Counted from the first letter of the stretch, positions 8,192-16,173 are shown. The stretch: DNA of 23,542 bases from Promethearchaeota archaeon (GCA_019058515.1 JAHPYY010000100.1:1-23542), one strand, 5' to 3'. Numbers and translations are program-made. The notes: generated by a model not told the origin, from the letters alone.

Positions 8192-9376
8192 ATGCCTGCT
8201 TTTAACGATAATAAATATTTAAAACTGGGAGTATCTTTTGATAAAGCTGAAGTTCACGAAGCAGTGAAATCATTAGATGCAGGGCTTTTTCCAGGAGCTT
8301 TTTGTAAAATTGTGCCCGATTTGTATGACAGAGAGGATTACTGTTCAATATTTCACTCAGATGGAGCAGGAAGTAAATCAAGTTTAGCGTATATGTATTA
8401 TAAGGAAACAGGTGATATTTCGGCGTTTAAAGGAATTGTGAAAGACGCAGTCGTAATGAATATTGATGATATTTTATGCGTCGGAGCCACGGGAAATGTT
8501 TTTCTTTCGAATACAATTGGTCGAAATAAATCTTTGATAAGTGGTGAAATTCTTAAAGTGATTATTGAAGAATACGATAAAATTTCAAAAGAATTGACCC
8601 AATTTGGTCTGAACACCATTTTCAGTGGTGGTGAGACTGCGGATATTGGGGACTTGGTGAAAACCTTGGTGGTGGACACTTCTGTATTTACATCTTTAAA
8701 GCGAAACATGGTCATCGATGCCAGTAATATCACTATAAACGATGTTATAATAGGAGTGGCGAGTTCTGGGATATCATCTTACGAAGAAACTTACAATAGT
8801 GGTATAGGAAGCAATGGATTGACTCTTGCGAGACATGGGACTTTATCTCACGAGTATTACGATAAATATCCAGAATGTTTCGACAATGCATTAGATAAAA
8901 AACATATCTTTTTTGGTAAGCACTTATTAAGCGATAAATTAGATAATTTAAAAGTCGATCTTGGAACAGCTCTTCTTTCGCCTACAAGAACATACACACC
9001 AATAATTATTGCTGTCCTAGAGAAGTATAGAAAGGCGATTAATGGTATTATACATAATACTGGGGGAGGACAAACGAAAGATCTTCATTTCGGAATGGGT
9101 ATTAAATATGTAAAGAATTCTCTATTTAAAGTTCCTCCTATTTTTGAAATTATACAAGAATCATCGAATACAGACTGGAAAGAGATGTTTAAAGTATTTA
9201 ATATGGGACATCGCATGGAGATTTTCTGTGATGAGGGTATGTCAAAAGAAATCATTAACATCTCAAAAAAATTTAATGTAGAAGCAAAAATCGTTGGATA
9301 TTGCGAGTCGTCTTCTAATAGAAATAAAAATGAAGTTGAAATTATATCTGATCTAGGAACTTTTCATTACAACTAA
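8192..9376 (+). CDS. purM: Phosphoribosylformylglycinamidine cyclo-ligase (AIR synthase), long Bacteroidota-like type
   Basis: 394 residues, about 50 longer than typical PurM. PurM-superfamily motifs in order are HSDGAGSKS (55-63, the DGxGTK ATP loop), MNIDDILCVGA (89-99), SGGETAD (145-151), a SPTRTY segment and HNTGGGQTK, with FNMGHRME near the C-terminus. The enzyme closes FGAM to AIR with ATP. The length, N-terminal LDAGLFPGAFCKI, SNTIGRNKSLI, SGIGSNGLT-like and FNMGHRME segments match, from memory, the PurM variant of Bacteroidota rather than the common archaeal or bacterial form, suggesting transfer or shared deep ancestry. Translationally coupled to purB. Confidence 0.9.
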   Translation: MPAFNDNKYLKLGVSFDKAEVHEAVKSLDAGLFPGAFCKIVPDLYDREDYCSIFHSDGAGSKSSLAYMYYKETGDISAFKGIVKDAVVMNIDDILCVGATGNVFLSNTIGRNKSLISGEILKVIIEEYDKISKELTQFGLNTIFSGGETADIGDLVKTLVVDTSVFTSLKRNMVIDASNITINDVIIGVASSGISSYEETYNSGIGSNGLTLARHGTLSHEYYDKYPECFDNALDKKHIFFGKHLLSDKLDNLKVDLGTALLSPTRTYTPIIIAVLEKYRKAINGIIHNTGGGQTKDLHFGMGIKYVKNSLFKVPPIFEIIQESSNTDWKEMFKVFNMGHRMEIFCDEGMSKEIINISKKFNVEAKIVGYCESSSNRNKNEVEIISDLGTFHYN

Positions 9377-9415
9377 AGTTATCCTTACCATAACATCAGA
9401 ATATTTTAAAGATGG

Positions 9416-9422
9416 TTTTTTT
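9416..9422 (+). terminator. T-run terminator after purB-purM
   Basis: Seven consecutive T bases about 40 bases after the purM stop. Archaeal RNA polymerase terminates at such runs without a hairpin. No stem precedes it. Confidence 0.4.
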
Positions 9423-9443
9423 AACTCTCTTACTTTTAATTAT

Positions 9444-9452
9444 CATATAAAT
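9444..9452 (+). promoter_or_regulatory. TATA-like box for the CPBP protease gene
   Basis: CATATAAAT lies about 30 bases before the ATG at 9478, consistent with a leaderless transcript that would include the phosphodiesterase gene at 10539. Confidence 0.4.
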
Positions 9453-9477
9453 TCAAGAAAAGCTATTCAATACTAAA

Positions 9478-10524
9478 ATGCCTGAAAACACATTTTCCCT
9501 TAAAGAATCAATAAAAGATCGATTTAAATTCTTTTTCGAGGTTTTGATTATATTCATGGGTATTTTCTTATTCATGTTAGTTCCCTTTTTTATTGGGGGA
9601 GCGTTTGAATCGAATTTGACACTGTATGGACCTATTTACTACTCAACAAAGGCAATTGCTATATTCTTTGCTATTCCTGTTTTTCTTTACCTCTCAAATA
9701 TTCTTTTGGAATCTCAGAAAAAGCAAGTTATAATCAAGGAAGATATTAGTTTGGCAAAGAAACATTTATCGTTGTATAAAATAAAAAAAAGTAATGTTAA
9801 GTATCAGATTTTGTACGTGATATTGTTTTTATTCCTGGTTTTTATCCCATTAGATTTCTTTTCCTATATATTCTTTCCTCAAACAATAGAATACCAAGCT
9901 GATGCGCTAACAGCTACTATTACAAACGACTATTTGGCTCAGAACTATATTGTTTTCATTGTATCGGTAATCATCATTCAAATTTCAGTCGGTTTTTACG
10001 AAGAGTCAATTGCACGAGGATATGTAACCATGCGTGGAAGCGTTTATACCCATAAACTTTCCGCTGCGTTAATTGCTTCTTTTTTCTTTGGGTTAGGACA
10101 TTTTGCTTACTTTTTAAATCCTATAAGTTCACTATATCCTATATGGATTCCCTTCTTTTGGTTTTTACAAACATTTTTTGTCGGAATAATGCTTTCACTT
10201 TTTGTCTTAAGGAAAAAATGGTTATTTCCTGTTATATTTGCACACGCACTCAATAATATAATAAGTGCTCATGCAATTTGGAATTATCTGCAAGGGAATG
10301 ACTTTAGCAATTTGGCGATATATCTTTACCTCCCCCTCCTTATTGTTAGCGCATTATTGTTCGTAATACAATTTAAAAGAATAAAAGAAGGAATAAAAAC
10401 AGGATTAAGTGATCTTAAAACATATGGCAGTGAAGCAACAAATAAGCTTGAATTTTTGGTGATATTAGTAGTTGACTTGATTATCGGTCTAATGATATTT
10501 GCGATGGGTATCATAATATTGTAG
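9478..10524 (+). CDS. CPBP-family intramembrane metalloprotease (CAAX protease-like)
   Basis: 348 residues, mostly hydrophobic with about eight predicted membrane segments. The three CPBP (Abi) motifs are all present inside the membrane core: EESIAR (E175, E176, R180), FFFGLGH with H208, and HALNN with H257 and N260. In Rce1 these residues hold the zinc or activate water and cut the last three residues from prenylated CAAX proteins; other members process or immobilise peptides. The active site is therefore intact, but the substrate is unknown; none of the proteins in this window ends in a CAAX box. The next gene starts 14 bases after the stop and is probably co-transcribed. Confidence 0.9.
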   Translation: MPENTFSLKESIKDRFKFFFEVLIIFMGIFLFMLVPFFIGGAFESNLTLYGPIYYSTKAIAIFFAIPVFLYLSNILLESQKKQVIIKEDISLAKKHLSLYKIKKSNVKYQILYVILFLFLVFIPLDFFSYIFFPQTIEYQADALTATITNDYLAQNYIVFIVSVIIIQISVGFYEESIARGYVTMRGSVYTHKLSAALIASFFFGLGHFAYFLNPISSLYPIWIPFFWFLQTFFVGIMLSLFVLRKKWLFPVIFAHALNNIISAHAIWNYLQGNDFSNLAIYLYLPLLIVSALLFVIQFKRIKEGIKTGLSDLKTYGSEATNKLEFLVILVVDLIIGLMIFAMGIIIL

Positions 10525-10538
10525 AATAATAACCGATC

Positions 10539-11054
10539 ATGAAGTTTGGAATTATTTCTGATTCTCACGTAACAAAAGAATATGATCCTTCATATATTGA
10601 TAAGCTCCTTAAGCAACTGAAAACATGTTTTAAGCAAGTTGATAAGATTATTCATGCTGGCGACATTATAGAAGAGGATTTTCTAAATTCTCTACAAACG
10701 ATCGCTCCTGTAATATGTGTGGCAGGGAATAAAGATGTATTGCCTAATCTCGAAAAATTTCAACGGATTGTGATTGGAAACTACAGAATTGGCGTTATTC
10801 ACGAATTACCTTCTGACTTAGAATCCTTCGTTAAGGAGAAAAATATTAACATTCTTGTTTTCGGACATACTCACTATCCACAAATAGAGGGGACACCCTT
10901 TAATGTTTTACTAATAAATCCAGGAAGTCCAACCAAACCCTCTGCACCCCCTCCGAAAAAAGGTTTTAAAGAACCATTAGCGCGACCGAGTGTAATCACT
11001 ATGAGTATTGATGAAGATAACCTATTAAGTACATACATTATAAATTTATCTTAA
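10539..11054 (+). CDS. YfcE/MJ0936-type metallophosphodiesterase
   Basis: 171 residues, the normal length for this small calcineurin-like family. Metal ligands are visible in order: DSH (D8, H10), HAGD (D42), GNKD (N64), H88, and GHTH (H110, H112); NPGS (128-131) is also typical. Relatives with two Mn or Ni ions hydrolyse phosphodiester model substrates; the physiological substrate is uncertain. The usual GNCD is GNKD here, a Lys in place of Cys. It follows the membrane protease by 14 bases. Cytosolic, no signal peptide. Confidence 0.92.
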   Translation: MKFGIISDSHVTKEYDPSYIDKLLKQLKTCFKQVDKIIHAGDIIEEDFLNSLQTIAPVICVAGNKDVLPNLEKFQRIVIGNYRIGVIHELPSDLESFVKEKNINILVFGHTHYPQIEGTPFNVLLINPGSPTKPSAPPPKKGFKEPLARPSVITMSIDEDNLLSTYIINLS

Positions 11055-11211
11055 ATTCTTCTTTTAGTACGATAAATTTATAACATAAGTCATTCTTATT
11101 ATTCTTACAAAATTAAACGATTGACCGCAAGAATAATTGGCTTACTGAGGGATGAAGGTATGAAAAGTTTTGAAACTAAACACGAACACATTTTTAGGGG
11201 GTTTCTCTTTA

Positions 11212-11610
11212 ATGGTAAGTAAGTTAGAAATGGTTCTTAAAGAACTTAATGATAATGGAAACTTTAGAGCATCCCTCTTCTCTACATCGACTGGTTTAGT
11301 ATTAGCATCACATAAAGCAGATGATGTGGATGAGCGGGTAATAGCCGCAATGGGGAGTTTATTAAGTGAAGCAGCGTATAAAGCGGCAGAGGAAATGGAT
11401 TTAGATTCGGTTTCTAGTATGAAAATCAAGTTTAAAAACGACATTATCATGTGTAGAAATATGATAATGGGTGAAGGAGATACACAATTTCTTCTATCAG
11501 TATTGTCTAAATTACCTGAATCCGATGATGTTGAGCATTATTACGAACAACTGCTTGATTGGGCTGTTGAAAACTCAGCACCAGACTTAGAAAAACTATC
11601 TACCATTTGA
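11212..11610 (+). CDS. Roadblock/LC7 domain protein
   Basis: 132 residues from the ATG at 11212, preferred over an in-frame TTG at 11170 because a G-rich run (AGGGGG, ending at 11201) lies 10 bases before the ATG and the domain starts right after it. The protein is one roadblock/LC7 domain: an N-terminal helix, then FRASLFSTSTGLVLASH (beta hairpin of the fold), a long amphipathic helix AAMGSLLSEAAYKAAEEM, then strands through MKIKFKNDIIMCRNM. In bacteria (MglB), in eukaryotes (Ragulator, dynein light chain) and probably in Asgard archaea such domains dimerise and bind or regulate small GTPases. No GTPase is adjacent, but one lies 10 kb upstream in this window. Function here is inferred. Confidence 0.88.
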   Translation: MVSKLEMVLKELNDNGNFRASLFSTSTGLVLASHKADDVDERVIAAMGSLLSEAAYKAAEEMDLDSVSSMKIKFKNDIIMCRNMIMGEGDTQFLLSVLSKLPESDDVEHYYEQLLDWAVENSAPDLEKLSTI

Positions 11611-11627
11611 ACTTTTTAAATTTCTCA

Positions 11628-11634
11628 TTTTTTT
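11628..11634 (+). terminator. T-run terminator after the roadblock gene
   Basis: Seven T bases about 18 bases after the stop codon, preceded by another T-rich stretch (11613-11617). A typical archaeal terminator shape, unsupported by a hairpin. Confidence 0.4.
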
Positions 11635-11708
11635 AAATACTCAGAAATTAATACTCTCAGAATTACTATGTAGTATGAAGAGGGAGTTTTATAATATAAA
11701 AATATAAC

Positions 11709-11716
11709 CTTTAAAT
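11709..11716 (+). promoter_or_regulatory. TATA-like box for the MDR dehydrogenase
   Basis: CTTTAAAT lies 32-39 bases before the ATG at 11748, in a very AT-rich segment that contains other TATA-like strings, so the exact box is uncertain. Confidence 0.3.
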
Positions 11717-11747
11717 CCAGCTATTTTCTATAGAATTATGAATTAAC

Positions 11748-12785
11748 ATGAAAGCTGCTTACATTAAAAGTCATGGGCCTATTGACTCACTTGAAGTTGG
11801 AGATTTACCGGTCCCAAAATTAAGTGATAATGATGTGTTAATAAAGACGAGTTATGGAGCGCTAAACCATCTTGATTTGTTTATAATAGAGGGTTGGTCG
11901 GGTTTAAAGCTTCAGTTTCCACACATCCTAGGAGCTGATGGGAGTGGAATTGTTGCAGAAGTAGGTAAAAATGTCTCCGAATTAAGAGAAGGAGATAGAG
12001 TAACTACAAACCCAACGATTAGCTGTGGTAAGTGTAAATATTGTCTTGCGGGAAATCAAGTATTCTGTAAAGATTTCTCAATTAAAGGAGAATTTCAATG
12101 GGGCACATTTTCAGAATTTTTTACGACTCCTGAAGTGAATGCATTACCAGTTCCAAATGACTTTCCTTTGGATAAAGCCGCTGCCGCTCCATTGACTTTT
12201 TTAACTGCTTATCGTATGATAAAAACTCAAGCGAATGTTAAACCCGGAGATGTGGTCTTTGTACACGGAGCAGGGGGAGGGGTTTCTTCAGCGGCTATCC
12301 AGATTGCCAAATATTTTGGGGCTGTTGTTATTGCTACCACGAGTACTTCCGAAAAAATCGAAAGAACGAAGGCTTTGGGAGCAGATTATGTGATTAACTA
12401 TAAGGAAAATACTAACTACACCAAAACAGTCTATTTTGACCTTACTAATAAGGAAGGAGTAGATGTTGTTATTGACAATGTTGGTCAAAATACTTTCGCA
12501 TCCAGTATCCGAATGCTTAAACCAGGAGGAATAGTAGTAACGTGTGGGAGTACCTCTGGTTCAGCAGTTGATATGCAAATGTCTAATATCTTTTGGAAGC
12601 ATCTCGAAATAAAGGGTTCGACCATGGGAAACCAAAGCGAGTTTCGTGAGGTTATGAAATTGGTGTTTAAAAAGAAAATACATCCTATTATAGACAATAA
12701 ATTTCAGTTGGAAAATGTGGTCGAAGCTGAGAAGTATTTAAGTCAAAGTAAACAATTCGGAAAGGTTTTAATTAGGATCTCCTAA
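11748..12785 (+). CDS. MDR-superfamily zinc-binding oxidoreductase (alcohol dehydrogenase/quinone oxidoreductase type)
   Basis: 345 residues. An N-terminal GroES-like domain contains a structural zinc lobe (C93, C96, C99, C107 in CGKCKYCLAGNQVFC). The Rossmann domain has HGAGGGV (173-179) and GADYVINY. The position that holds the catalytic-zinc Cys in alcohol dehydrogenases reads ALNHLDL (38-44), with Asn in place of Cys, so only structural zinc is likely and the chemistry is probably NAD(P)H-dependent reduction of an enone, quinone or enoyl-CoA; acryloyl-CoA reductase-like archaeal enzymes are relatives by pattern. Substrate unknown. It converges with the alpha/beta hydrolase with only 4 bases between stops. 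Confidence 0.85.
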   Translation: MKAAYIKSHGPIDSLEVGDLPVPKLSDNDVLIKTSYGALNHLDLFIIEGWSGLKLQFPHILGADGSGIVAEVGKNVSELREGDRVTTNPTISCGKCKYCLAGNQVFCKDFSIKGEFQWGTFSEFFTTPEVNALPVPNDFPLDKAAAAPLTFLTAYRMIKTQANVKPGDVVFVHGAGGGVSSAAIQIAKYFGAVVIATTSTSEKIERTKALGADYVINYKENTNYTKTVYFDLTNKEGVDVVIDNVGQNTFASSIRMLKPGGIVVTCGSTSGSAVDMQMSNIFWKHLEIKGSTMGNQSEFREVMKLVFKKKIHPIIDNKFQLENVVEAEKYLSQSKQFGKVLIRIS

Positions 12786-12789
12786 ATTC

Positions 12790-13431
12790 CTAATCCCATT
12801 TTAATCTACTTTTTATGTATTTTATAACTTCTGACGAAATTTGCCTTTCATAGCCCCAATAAAAATGATCCGCGCCACTAATTAACACGAATTCCTTAGG
12901 TTCGAGGAATTTTTCGTAAAAGCCTTTAAAATCCTTGAAAGGAGCAATTGAATCTCTATCTCCTTGGATAAACAATTTGAATTTGGTTGAATTCGAACTT
13001 TTAACATATTTGGGACCCATAAACTCAAATGGAAATGAAATCGCAATAAATCCCACGATTTTCTCAGAGTAATTAACTACACTGCTACCAATAGCAGCAC
13101 CATAGGAATATCCACAGATTAGAACTCGACCTTTGTCGAGATCATTAATTAAGAAATCTACACATGACTTCACATCTTCAATTTCTCCAGATCCATGCGT
13201 ATGATTGCCTGTGGACGATCCTACTCCTCTAAAATTAAATCGCATGCATGAAACATTGTTTTCAGATAATGAGTTAAAAAGTCCTGAAGTGACATTATTA
13301 TGCATGTTTCCTCCAAATTGAGGGTGAGGATGACATAACAGTATTCCATTGGTTTGGTTTTTAAAATCACATATCTCAGCCTCGAGCTGAACATTACCTC
13401 CAGAAATAAAAATTTTTTCTACCCGTTCCAT
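12790..13431 (-). CDS. Alpha/beta hydrolase (COG2945-like)
   Basis: 213 residues, a compact alpha/beta hydrolase. The nucleophile elbow is GYSYGA (S109), the acid is probably D160 in GDRDSIAP, and the base is H189 in ADHFYWG. The N-terminal HPHPQFGGNMHNNV with FNFRGVGSS is characteristic of a family of small prokaryotic hydrolases with unproven substrates (esters or thioesters). No signal peptide, so cytosolic. It is a single-gene unit divergent from nadC, sharing a 54-base promoter region. Confidence 0.87.
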   Translation of the reverse strand: MERVEKIFISGGNVQLEAEICDFKNQTNGILLCHPHPQFGGNMHNNVTSGLFNSLSENNVSCMRFNFRGVGSSTGNHTHGSGEIEDVKSCVDFLINDLDKGRVLICGYSYGAAIGSSVVNYSEKIVGFIAISFPFEFMGPKYVKSSNSTKFKLFIQGDRDSIAPFKDFKGFYEKFLEPKEFVLISGADHFYWGYERQISSEVIKYIKSRLKWD

Positions 13432-13450
13432 AATATTAATTAATCTACGA

Positions 13451-13460
13451 CTTTATTAAA
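13451..13460 (+). promoter_or_regulatory. TATA-like box for nadC
   Basis: CTTTATTAAA lies about 30 bases before the nadC ATG at 13486 inside the 54-base gap to the divergent hydrolase. The spacing fits a leaderless archaeal mRNA. Confidence 0.4.
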
Positions 13461-13485
13461 GAACTAAAGATAAGGAAAATACCCA

Positions 13486-14340
13486 ATGAATTTTAACAAT
13501 ATAATTATCGATAGAAAACTTAGGGAGTATCTTGAGGAAGATTGCAATTTTGAGGATATCAGCTCGGCAGTGATCCCAGAGAACTCAACAACTAATGCAA
13601 AAGTTATTTCTAAAAGTGAAGGTTATATCTCAGGTTTAGAAGAACTCGGAAGATTATGCAGAATACTTGGAATAGACATTAAAAATATTAAAAAAGATGG
13701 CGATCATGTTATAAGTGGTGAAATCATAGCCGAATTAAATGGTAATACAAGGAATATATTACAAGGAGAACGAATCGCGTTAAATTTAATGACTCATATG
13801 AGTGCAATTACCACAACAACAAGAATGTATCAGGATGCAATTTCAGAAGTTTCAAAGAAAACCAGAATTGCGTGTACCAGAAAAACATTACCAGGATTAA
13901 GAATCTTCGAGAAAAAAGCAGTATCAATAGGAGGTGGAGATATGCATAGATTTTCTTTAGATGATATGATTCTCTTAAAGGACACTCATTTAAAATTTTA
14001 TGATGGTGATGTAAAGCGATTATTAGTTGATGCCAAAAATTACGCGAGTTTCTCAAAAAAAATCGAAATAGAAATTGAAAAGGTTGAAGATGTGTTATTA
14101 GCTGCTAGATATGCTGATATTGTCATGCTAGACAATATGAACATAAATAGAGTAGAAAAAGCCTTTAATTTACTCCACCAAGAAAATTTGAGAAATAAAG
14201 TGTTGATTGAAATTTCTGGAGATATAAATCTTGGTAACATAAGAAGATACGCTAAGTTTGAACCTGATATAATTAGCACCAGTCAACTAACTTTATTTCC
14301 AAATTATAGGTTAGATCTTTCTCTAAAGTTTGACGACTAG
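13486..14340 (+). CDS. nadC: Nicotinate-nucleotide diphosphorylase (carboxylating), quinolinate phosphoribosyltransferase
   Basis: 284 residues, normal length. It turns quinolinate and PRPP into nicotinate mononucleotide in de novo NAD synthesis. Family motifs seen: EDCNFEDISS (N-terminal EDxxxxDIT), DGDHVISGE (71-79), the GERIALN helix followed by HMSAITT (104-110), TRKTLPGLR (131-139), GGGDMHRFSLDDMILLKDTH (149-168) and DNMN near residue 217. All catalytic Arg, Lys and His positions appear present. The quinolinate-forming genes nadA and nadB are not in the window. Its stop lies 9 bases from the convergent ribbon-helix-helix gene. Confidence 0.95.
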   Translation: MNFNNIIIDRKLREYLEEDCNFEDISSAVIPENSTTNAKVISKSEGYISGLEELGRLCRILGIDIKNIKKDGDHVISGEIIAELNGNTRNILQGERIALNLMTHMSAITTTTRMYQDAISEVSKKTRIACTRKTLPGLRIFEKKAVSIGGGDMHRFSLDDMILLKDTHLKFYDGDVKRLLVDAKNYASFSKKIEIEIEKVEDVLLAARYADIVMLDNMNINRVEKAFNLLHQENLRNKVLIEISGDINLGNIRRYAKFEPDIISTSQLTLFPNYRLDLSLKFDD

Positions 14341-14349
14341 GGTGTATCA

Positions 14350-14754
14350 CTAGTCAATAACTATTTCGTGAATGGAGCATATTACTCCCTTAATTTTAAC
14401 GAGAGAGCGATACATATCCTTGATTCTGTTGATTTCTCCAACTGTAAGTACATTTTCAACTTTTTTCTCTGCAATTCTCCAGTCTTGCACATTTTTAATG
14501 ATCTGGTGGAATCTGGAATAAATTTCGGAGATGTAATCGATAGTTACCTCTTTAAATGGATATACCATACTTATAGTCATTATTTTGTATCCTTCTAAAT
14601 TGTCGAACTTCTCGTATTGCTCTATAAATGATACAATTGCTTCTCTTAGAGCTTCGCTTTTAGAAAGAAATCCAATGGATGATCTTACCACTTCAAATCT
14701 TTCCAAAAGGTCGTCACTAACTTGTAAAGAAATGATTGGAGAAATATTTACCAC
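14350..14754 (-). CDS. NikR-like CopG/ribbon-helix-helix regulator without nickel ligands
   Basis: 134 residues from a GTG start. The N-terminus is a ribbon-helix-helix DNA-binding domain (ISLQVSDDLLERFEVVR then SKSEALREAIVSFIEQY, about 7-47). The C-terminal half has the beta-alpha-beta shape of the ACT-like NikR domain, ending GEINRIKDMYRSLVKIKGV. At the places where NikR has its nickel-binding His and Cys residues the protein has none of them: the YDHH-type segment reads VYPFKEV, and the HIHLD/C segment reads NVQDWRIAEKKVENV. It should bind DNA as a dimer or tetramer but sense something else. It sits 28 bases downstream of the class II aldolase gene on the same strand, suggesting that it regulates those genes. 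Confidence 0.8.
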   Translation of the reverse strand: MVNISPIISLQVSDDLLERFEVVRSSIGFLSKSEALREAIVSFIEQYEKFDNLEGYKIMTISMVYPFKEVTIDYISEIYSRFHQIIKNVQDWRIAEKKVENVLTVGEINRIKDMYRSLVKIKGVICSIHEIVID

Positions 14755-14782
14755 CTAATTTTTGATATTAATTTACGCAATT

Positions 14783-15454
14783 TTATTTTTTAAATCTTCT
14801 TGGATAACAGGCAAAAGCCCTTTCAAAAAGTTTTTGGTGTTCTGGTAAATTTTCAGGAGGAACCGTATAAGGTGTATCAATTTGCAAGGCACCCCAATAA
14901 ACTTCTGCTAACTTTTCTAAAATTACCGCAAATCTTACCGCGTGCTCAAGGGATTTTCCACAAACAACTGCTCCATGATTCGCTAGAATAGCTGCGTTAT
15001 TTTTGTATAAAGCATCAATTGCACTTCCTCCCATTTCTTCCGTATGGGCGGTCGTAATTTCAGAACAGCGAACCTCCCCTCCTAGAAAAATAACTTGCTG
15101 TTCCATTAAGAGTGGTATTGATTTTCTCAATACTGATAGAATCGTAGCATAGGTTGAGTGGTTGTGAATAACGGCGCCTGCTTTTTTTCTATCTTTATAA
15201 ATTCCTAAATGCATTTTGACCTCGGTTGAAGGAATTGCATTTGATCTAAGAACATTGCCTTCTAAATCCATGTGTACAATCTTATCGGGAGTTAATTCGA
15301 GGTAATTTGCTTGCGATGGGGTAACTAAAATCTCATTTTTATTAACTCTTACGCTTACATTACCCTCACCATTCTCGACTAATCTCTTGGAGTATATTTC
15401 TTGTGCAGTTTTTACAACTTTAACCCTAAGTAGGGAAATTTTATCGGTTTCCAT
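14783..15454 (-). CDS. Class II (zinc) aldolase, L-fuculose-phosphate aldolase-like, copy 1
   Basis: 223 residues. Shows the class II aldolase/adducin pattern: GEGNVSVR (30-36), TPSQANY, PSTE with catalytic Glu78, the zinc ligands H97 and H99 in IHNHSTYAT, and H160 in ANHG. Relatives cleave fuculose-1-P, ribulose-P or methylthioribulose-P (a dehydratase), giving DHAP and an aldehyde; the methanogen MJ1418 type makes lactaldehyde for F420 synthesis. Which substrate applies cannot be told from sequence. A TATA-like TTTATAAT on the minus strand about 24 bases before the ATG (near 15475-15483) suggests its own leaderless promoter in addition to read-through from copy 2, which ends 36 bases upstream. 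Confidence 0.9.
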   Translation of the reverse strand: METDKISLLRVKVVKTAQEIYSKRLVENGEGNVSVRVNKNEILVTPSQANYLELTPDKIVHMDLEGNVLRSNAIPSTEVKMHLGIYKDRKKAGAVIHNHSTYATILSVLRKSIPLLMEQQVIFLGGEVRCSEITTAHTEEMGGSAIDALYKNNAAILANHGAVVCGKSLEHAVRFAVILEKLAEVYWGALQIDTPYTVPPENLPEHQKLFERAFACYPRRFKK

Positions 15455-15489
15455 AAAATATTAAATTGTAAGTGGATTATAAACCTAAT

Positions 15490-16173
15490 TCACTCCTCAC
15501 AGGTAAGATCAATATCTTCTACAGTAGCAAATTTGTCTTTGAACTCGTCTATAAACATTGGACACGATTTTTCTGAGATACTATAAGCGCCTCCCATTAA
15601 AGTAGCGCCATAATAAACCCATGCAAGCTTCTCTACTAATTCAGCTATTTTAATAGCATGTATCATGTTTCTACCGCAAACTAAGCTACCATGATTTGCC
15701 ATTAAAACCCCATTCCTCGACCCTAAGGCGTTGACGACATTTTTGCTAAATTGCTCTGTGTGTGCGGATGCAAAATGAGAAATTTCCACATATCCTCCTA
15801 GAAAAATTACTTGCTCTTCAATTAAAACCGGGATTTTTACTCTTGCAGTGGATAAGATTATTGCATAAGGAATATGGGTATGAATCACTACATTTACTTT
15901 TGGTCTCTTTTGGTATACAGCAACATGTAGTCTATATTCAGAAGAGGGGTTTCTTTTTTTACCTAATACAGTTCCGTCAAATTTTAATCTTACAATATCC
16001 TCTTTTTCTAATGTGGTGTATGTGTTAAAGGTGGGAGTGATAAATAATTCATCTTTATAAGGTATTCGCATGCTAACATTACCCTCTCCAGCCTGGACTA
16101 ATCCCTTCTTGTAGATCTCCTCAGCACCATTCACCACCAATGCTCGTAAATCATCTTCTTCAATAATGCTCAT
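15490..16173 (-). CDS. Class II (zinc) aldolase, copy 2 (tandem paralogue)
   Basis: 227 residues, clearly paralogous to the next gene on the strand: both share GEGNVS, EEQVIFLGG/EQQVIFLGG, SAHTE/TAHTE and ANHG segments. The active-site set is complete: PSSE with E79, IHTH with H98 and H100, and H161 in ANHG. It differs from copy 1 in the segment before the catalytic Glu and in the C-terminal tail, so the two may form different homotetramers or one hetero-oligomer. TTTTAAAT on the minus strand at about 16197-16206 is the likely TATA element. It is divergent from dinB across 99 bases. Substrate unknown. Confidence 0.9.
   Translation of the reverse strand: MSIIEEDDLRALVVNGAEEIYKKGLVQAGEGNVSMRIPYKDELFITPTFNTYTTLEKEDIVRLKFDGTVLGKKRNPSSEYRLHVAVYQKRPKVNVVIHTHIPYAIILSTARVKIPVLIEEQVIFLGGYVEISHFASAHTEQFSKNVVNALGSRNGVLMANHGSLVCGRNMIHAIKIAELVEKLAWVYYGATLMGGAYSISEKSCPMFIDEFKDKFATVEDIDLTCEE

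Noticed and set aside
9478..10524. CPBP protease as part of an anti-phage or abortive infection locus
   Set aside because: The family is sometimes labelled Abi, but no toxin, restriction, nuclease or mobile gene lies near it; its neighbour is a housekeeping-like phosphodiesterase.
14783..15454. Assignment as the lactaldehyde-forming aldolase of F420 synthesis
   Set aside because: The fold fits, but no F420 gene is nearby and there are three class II aldolase domains, so no one copy can be assigned.
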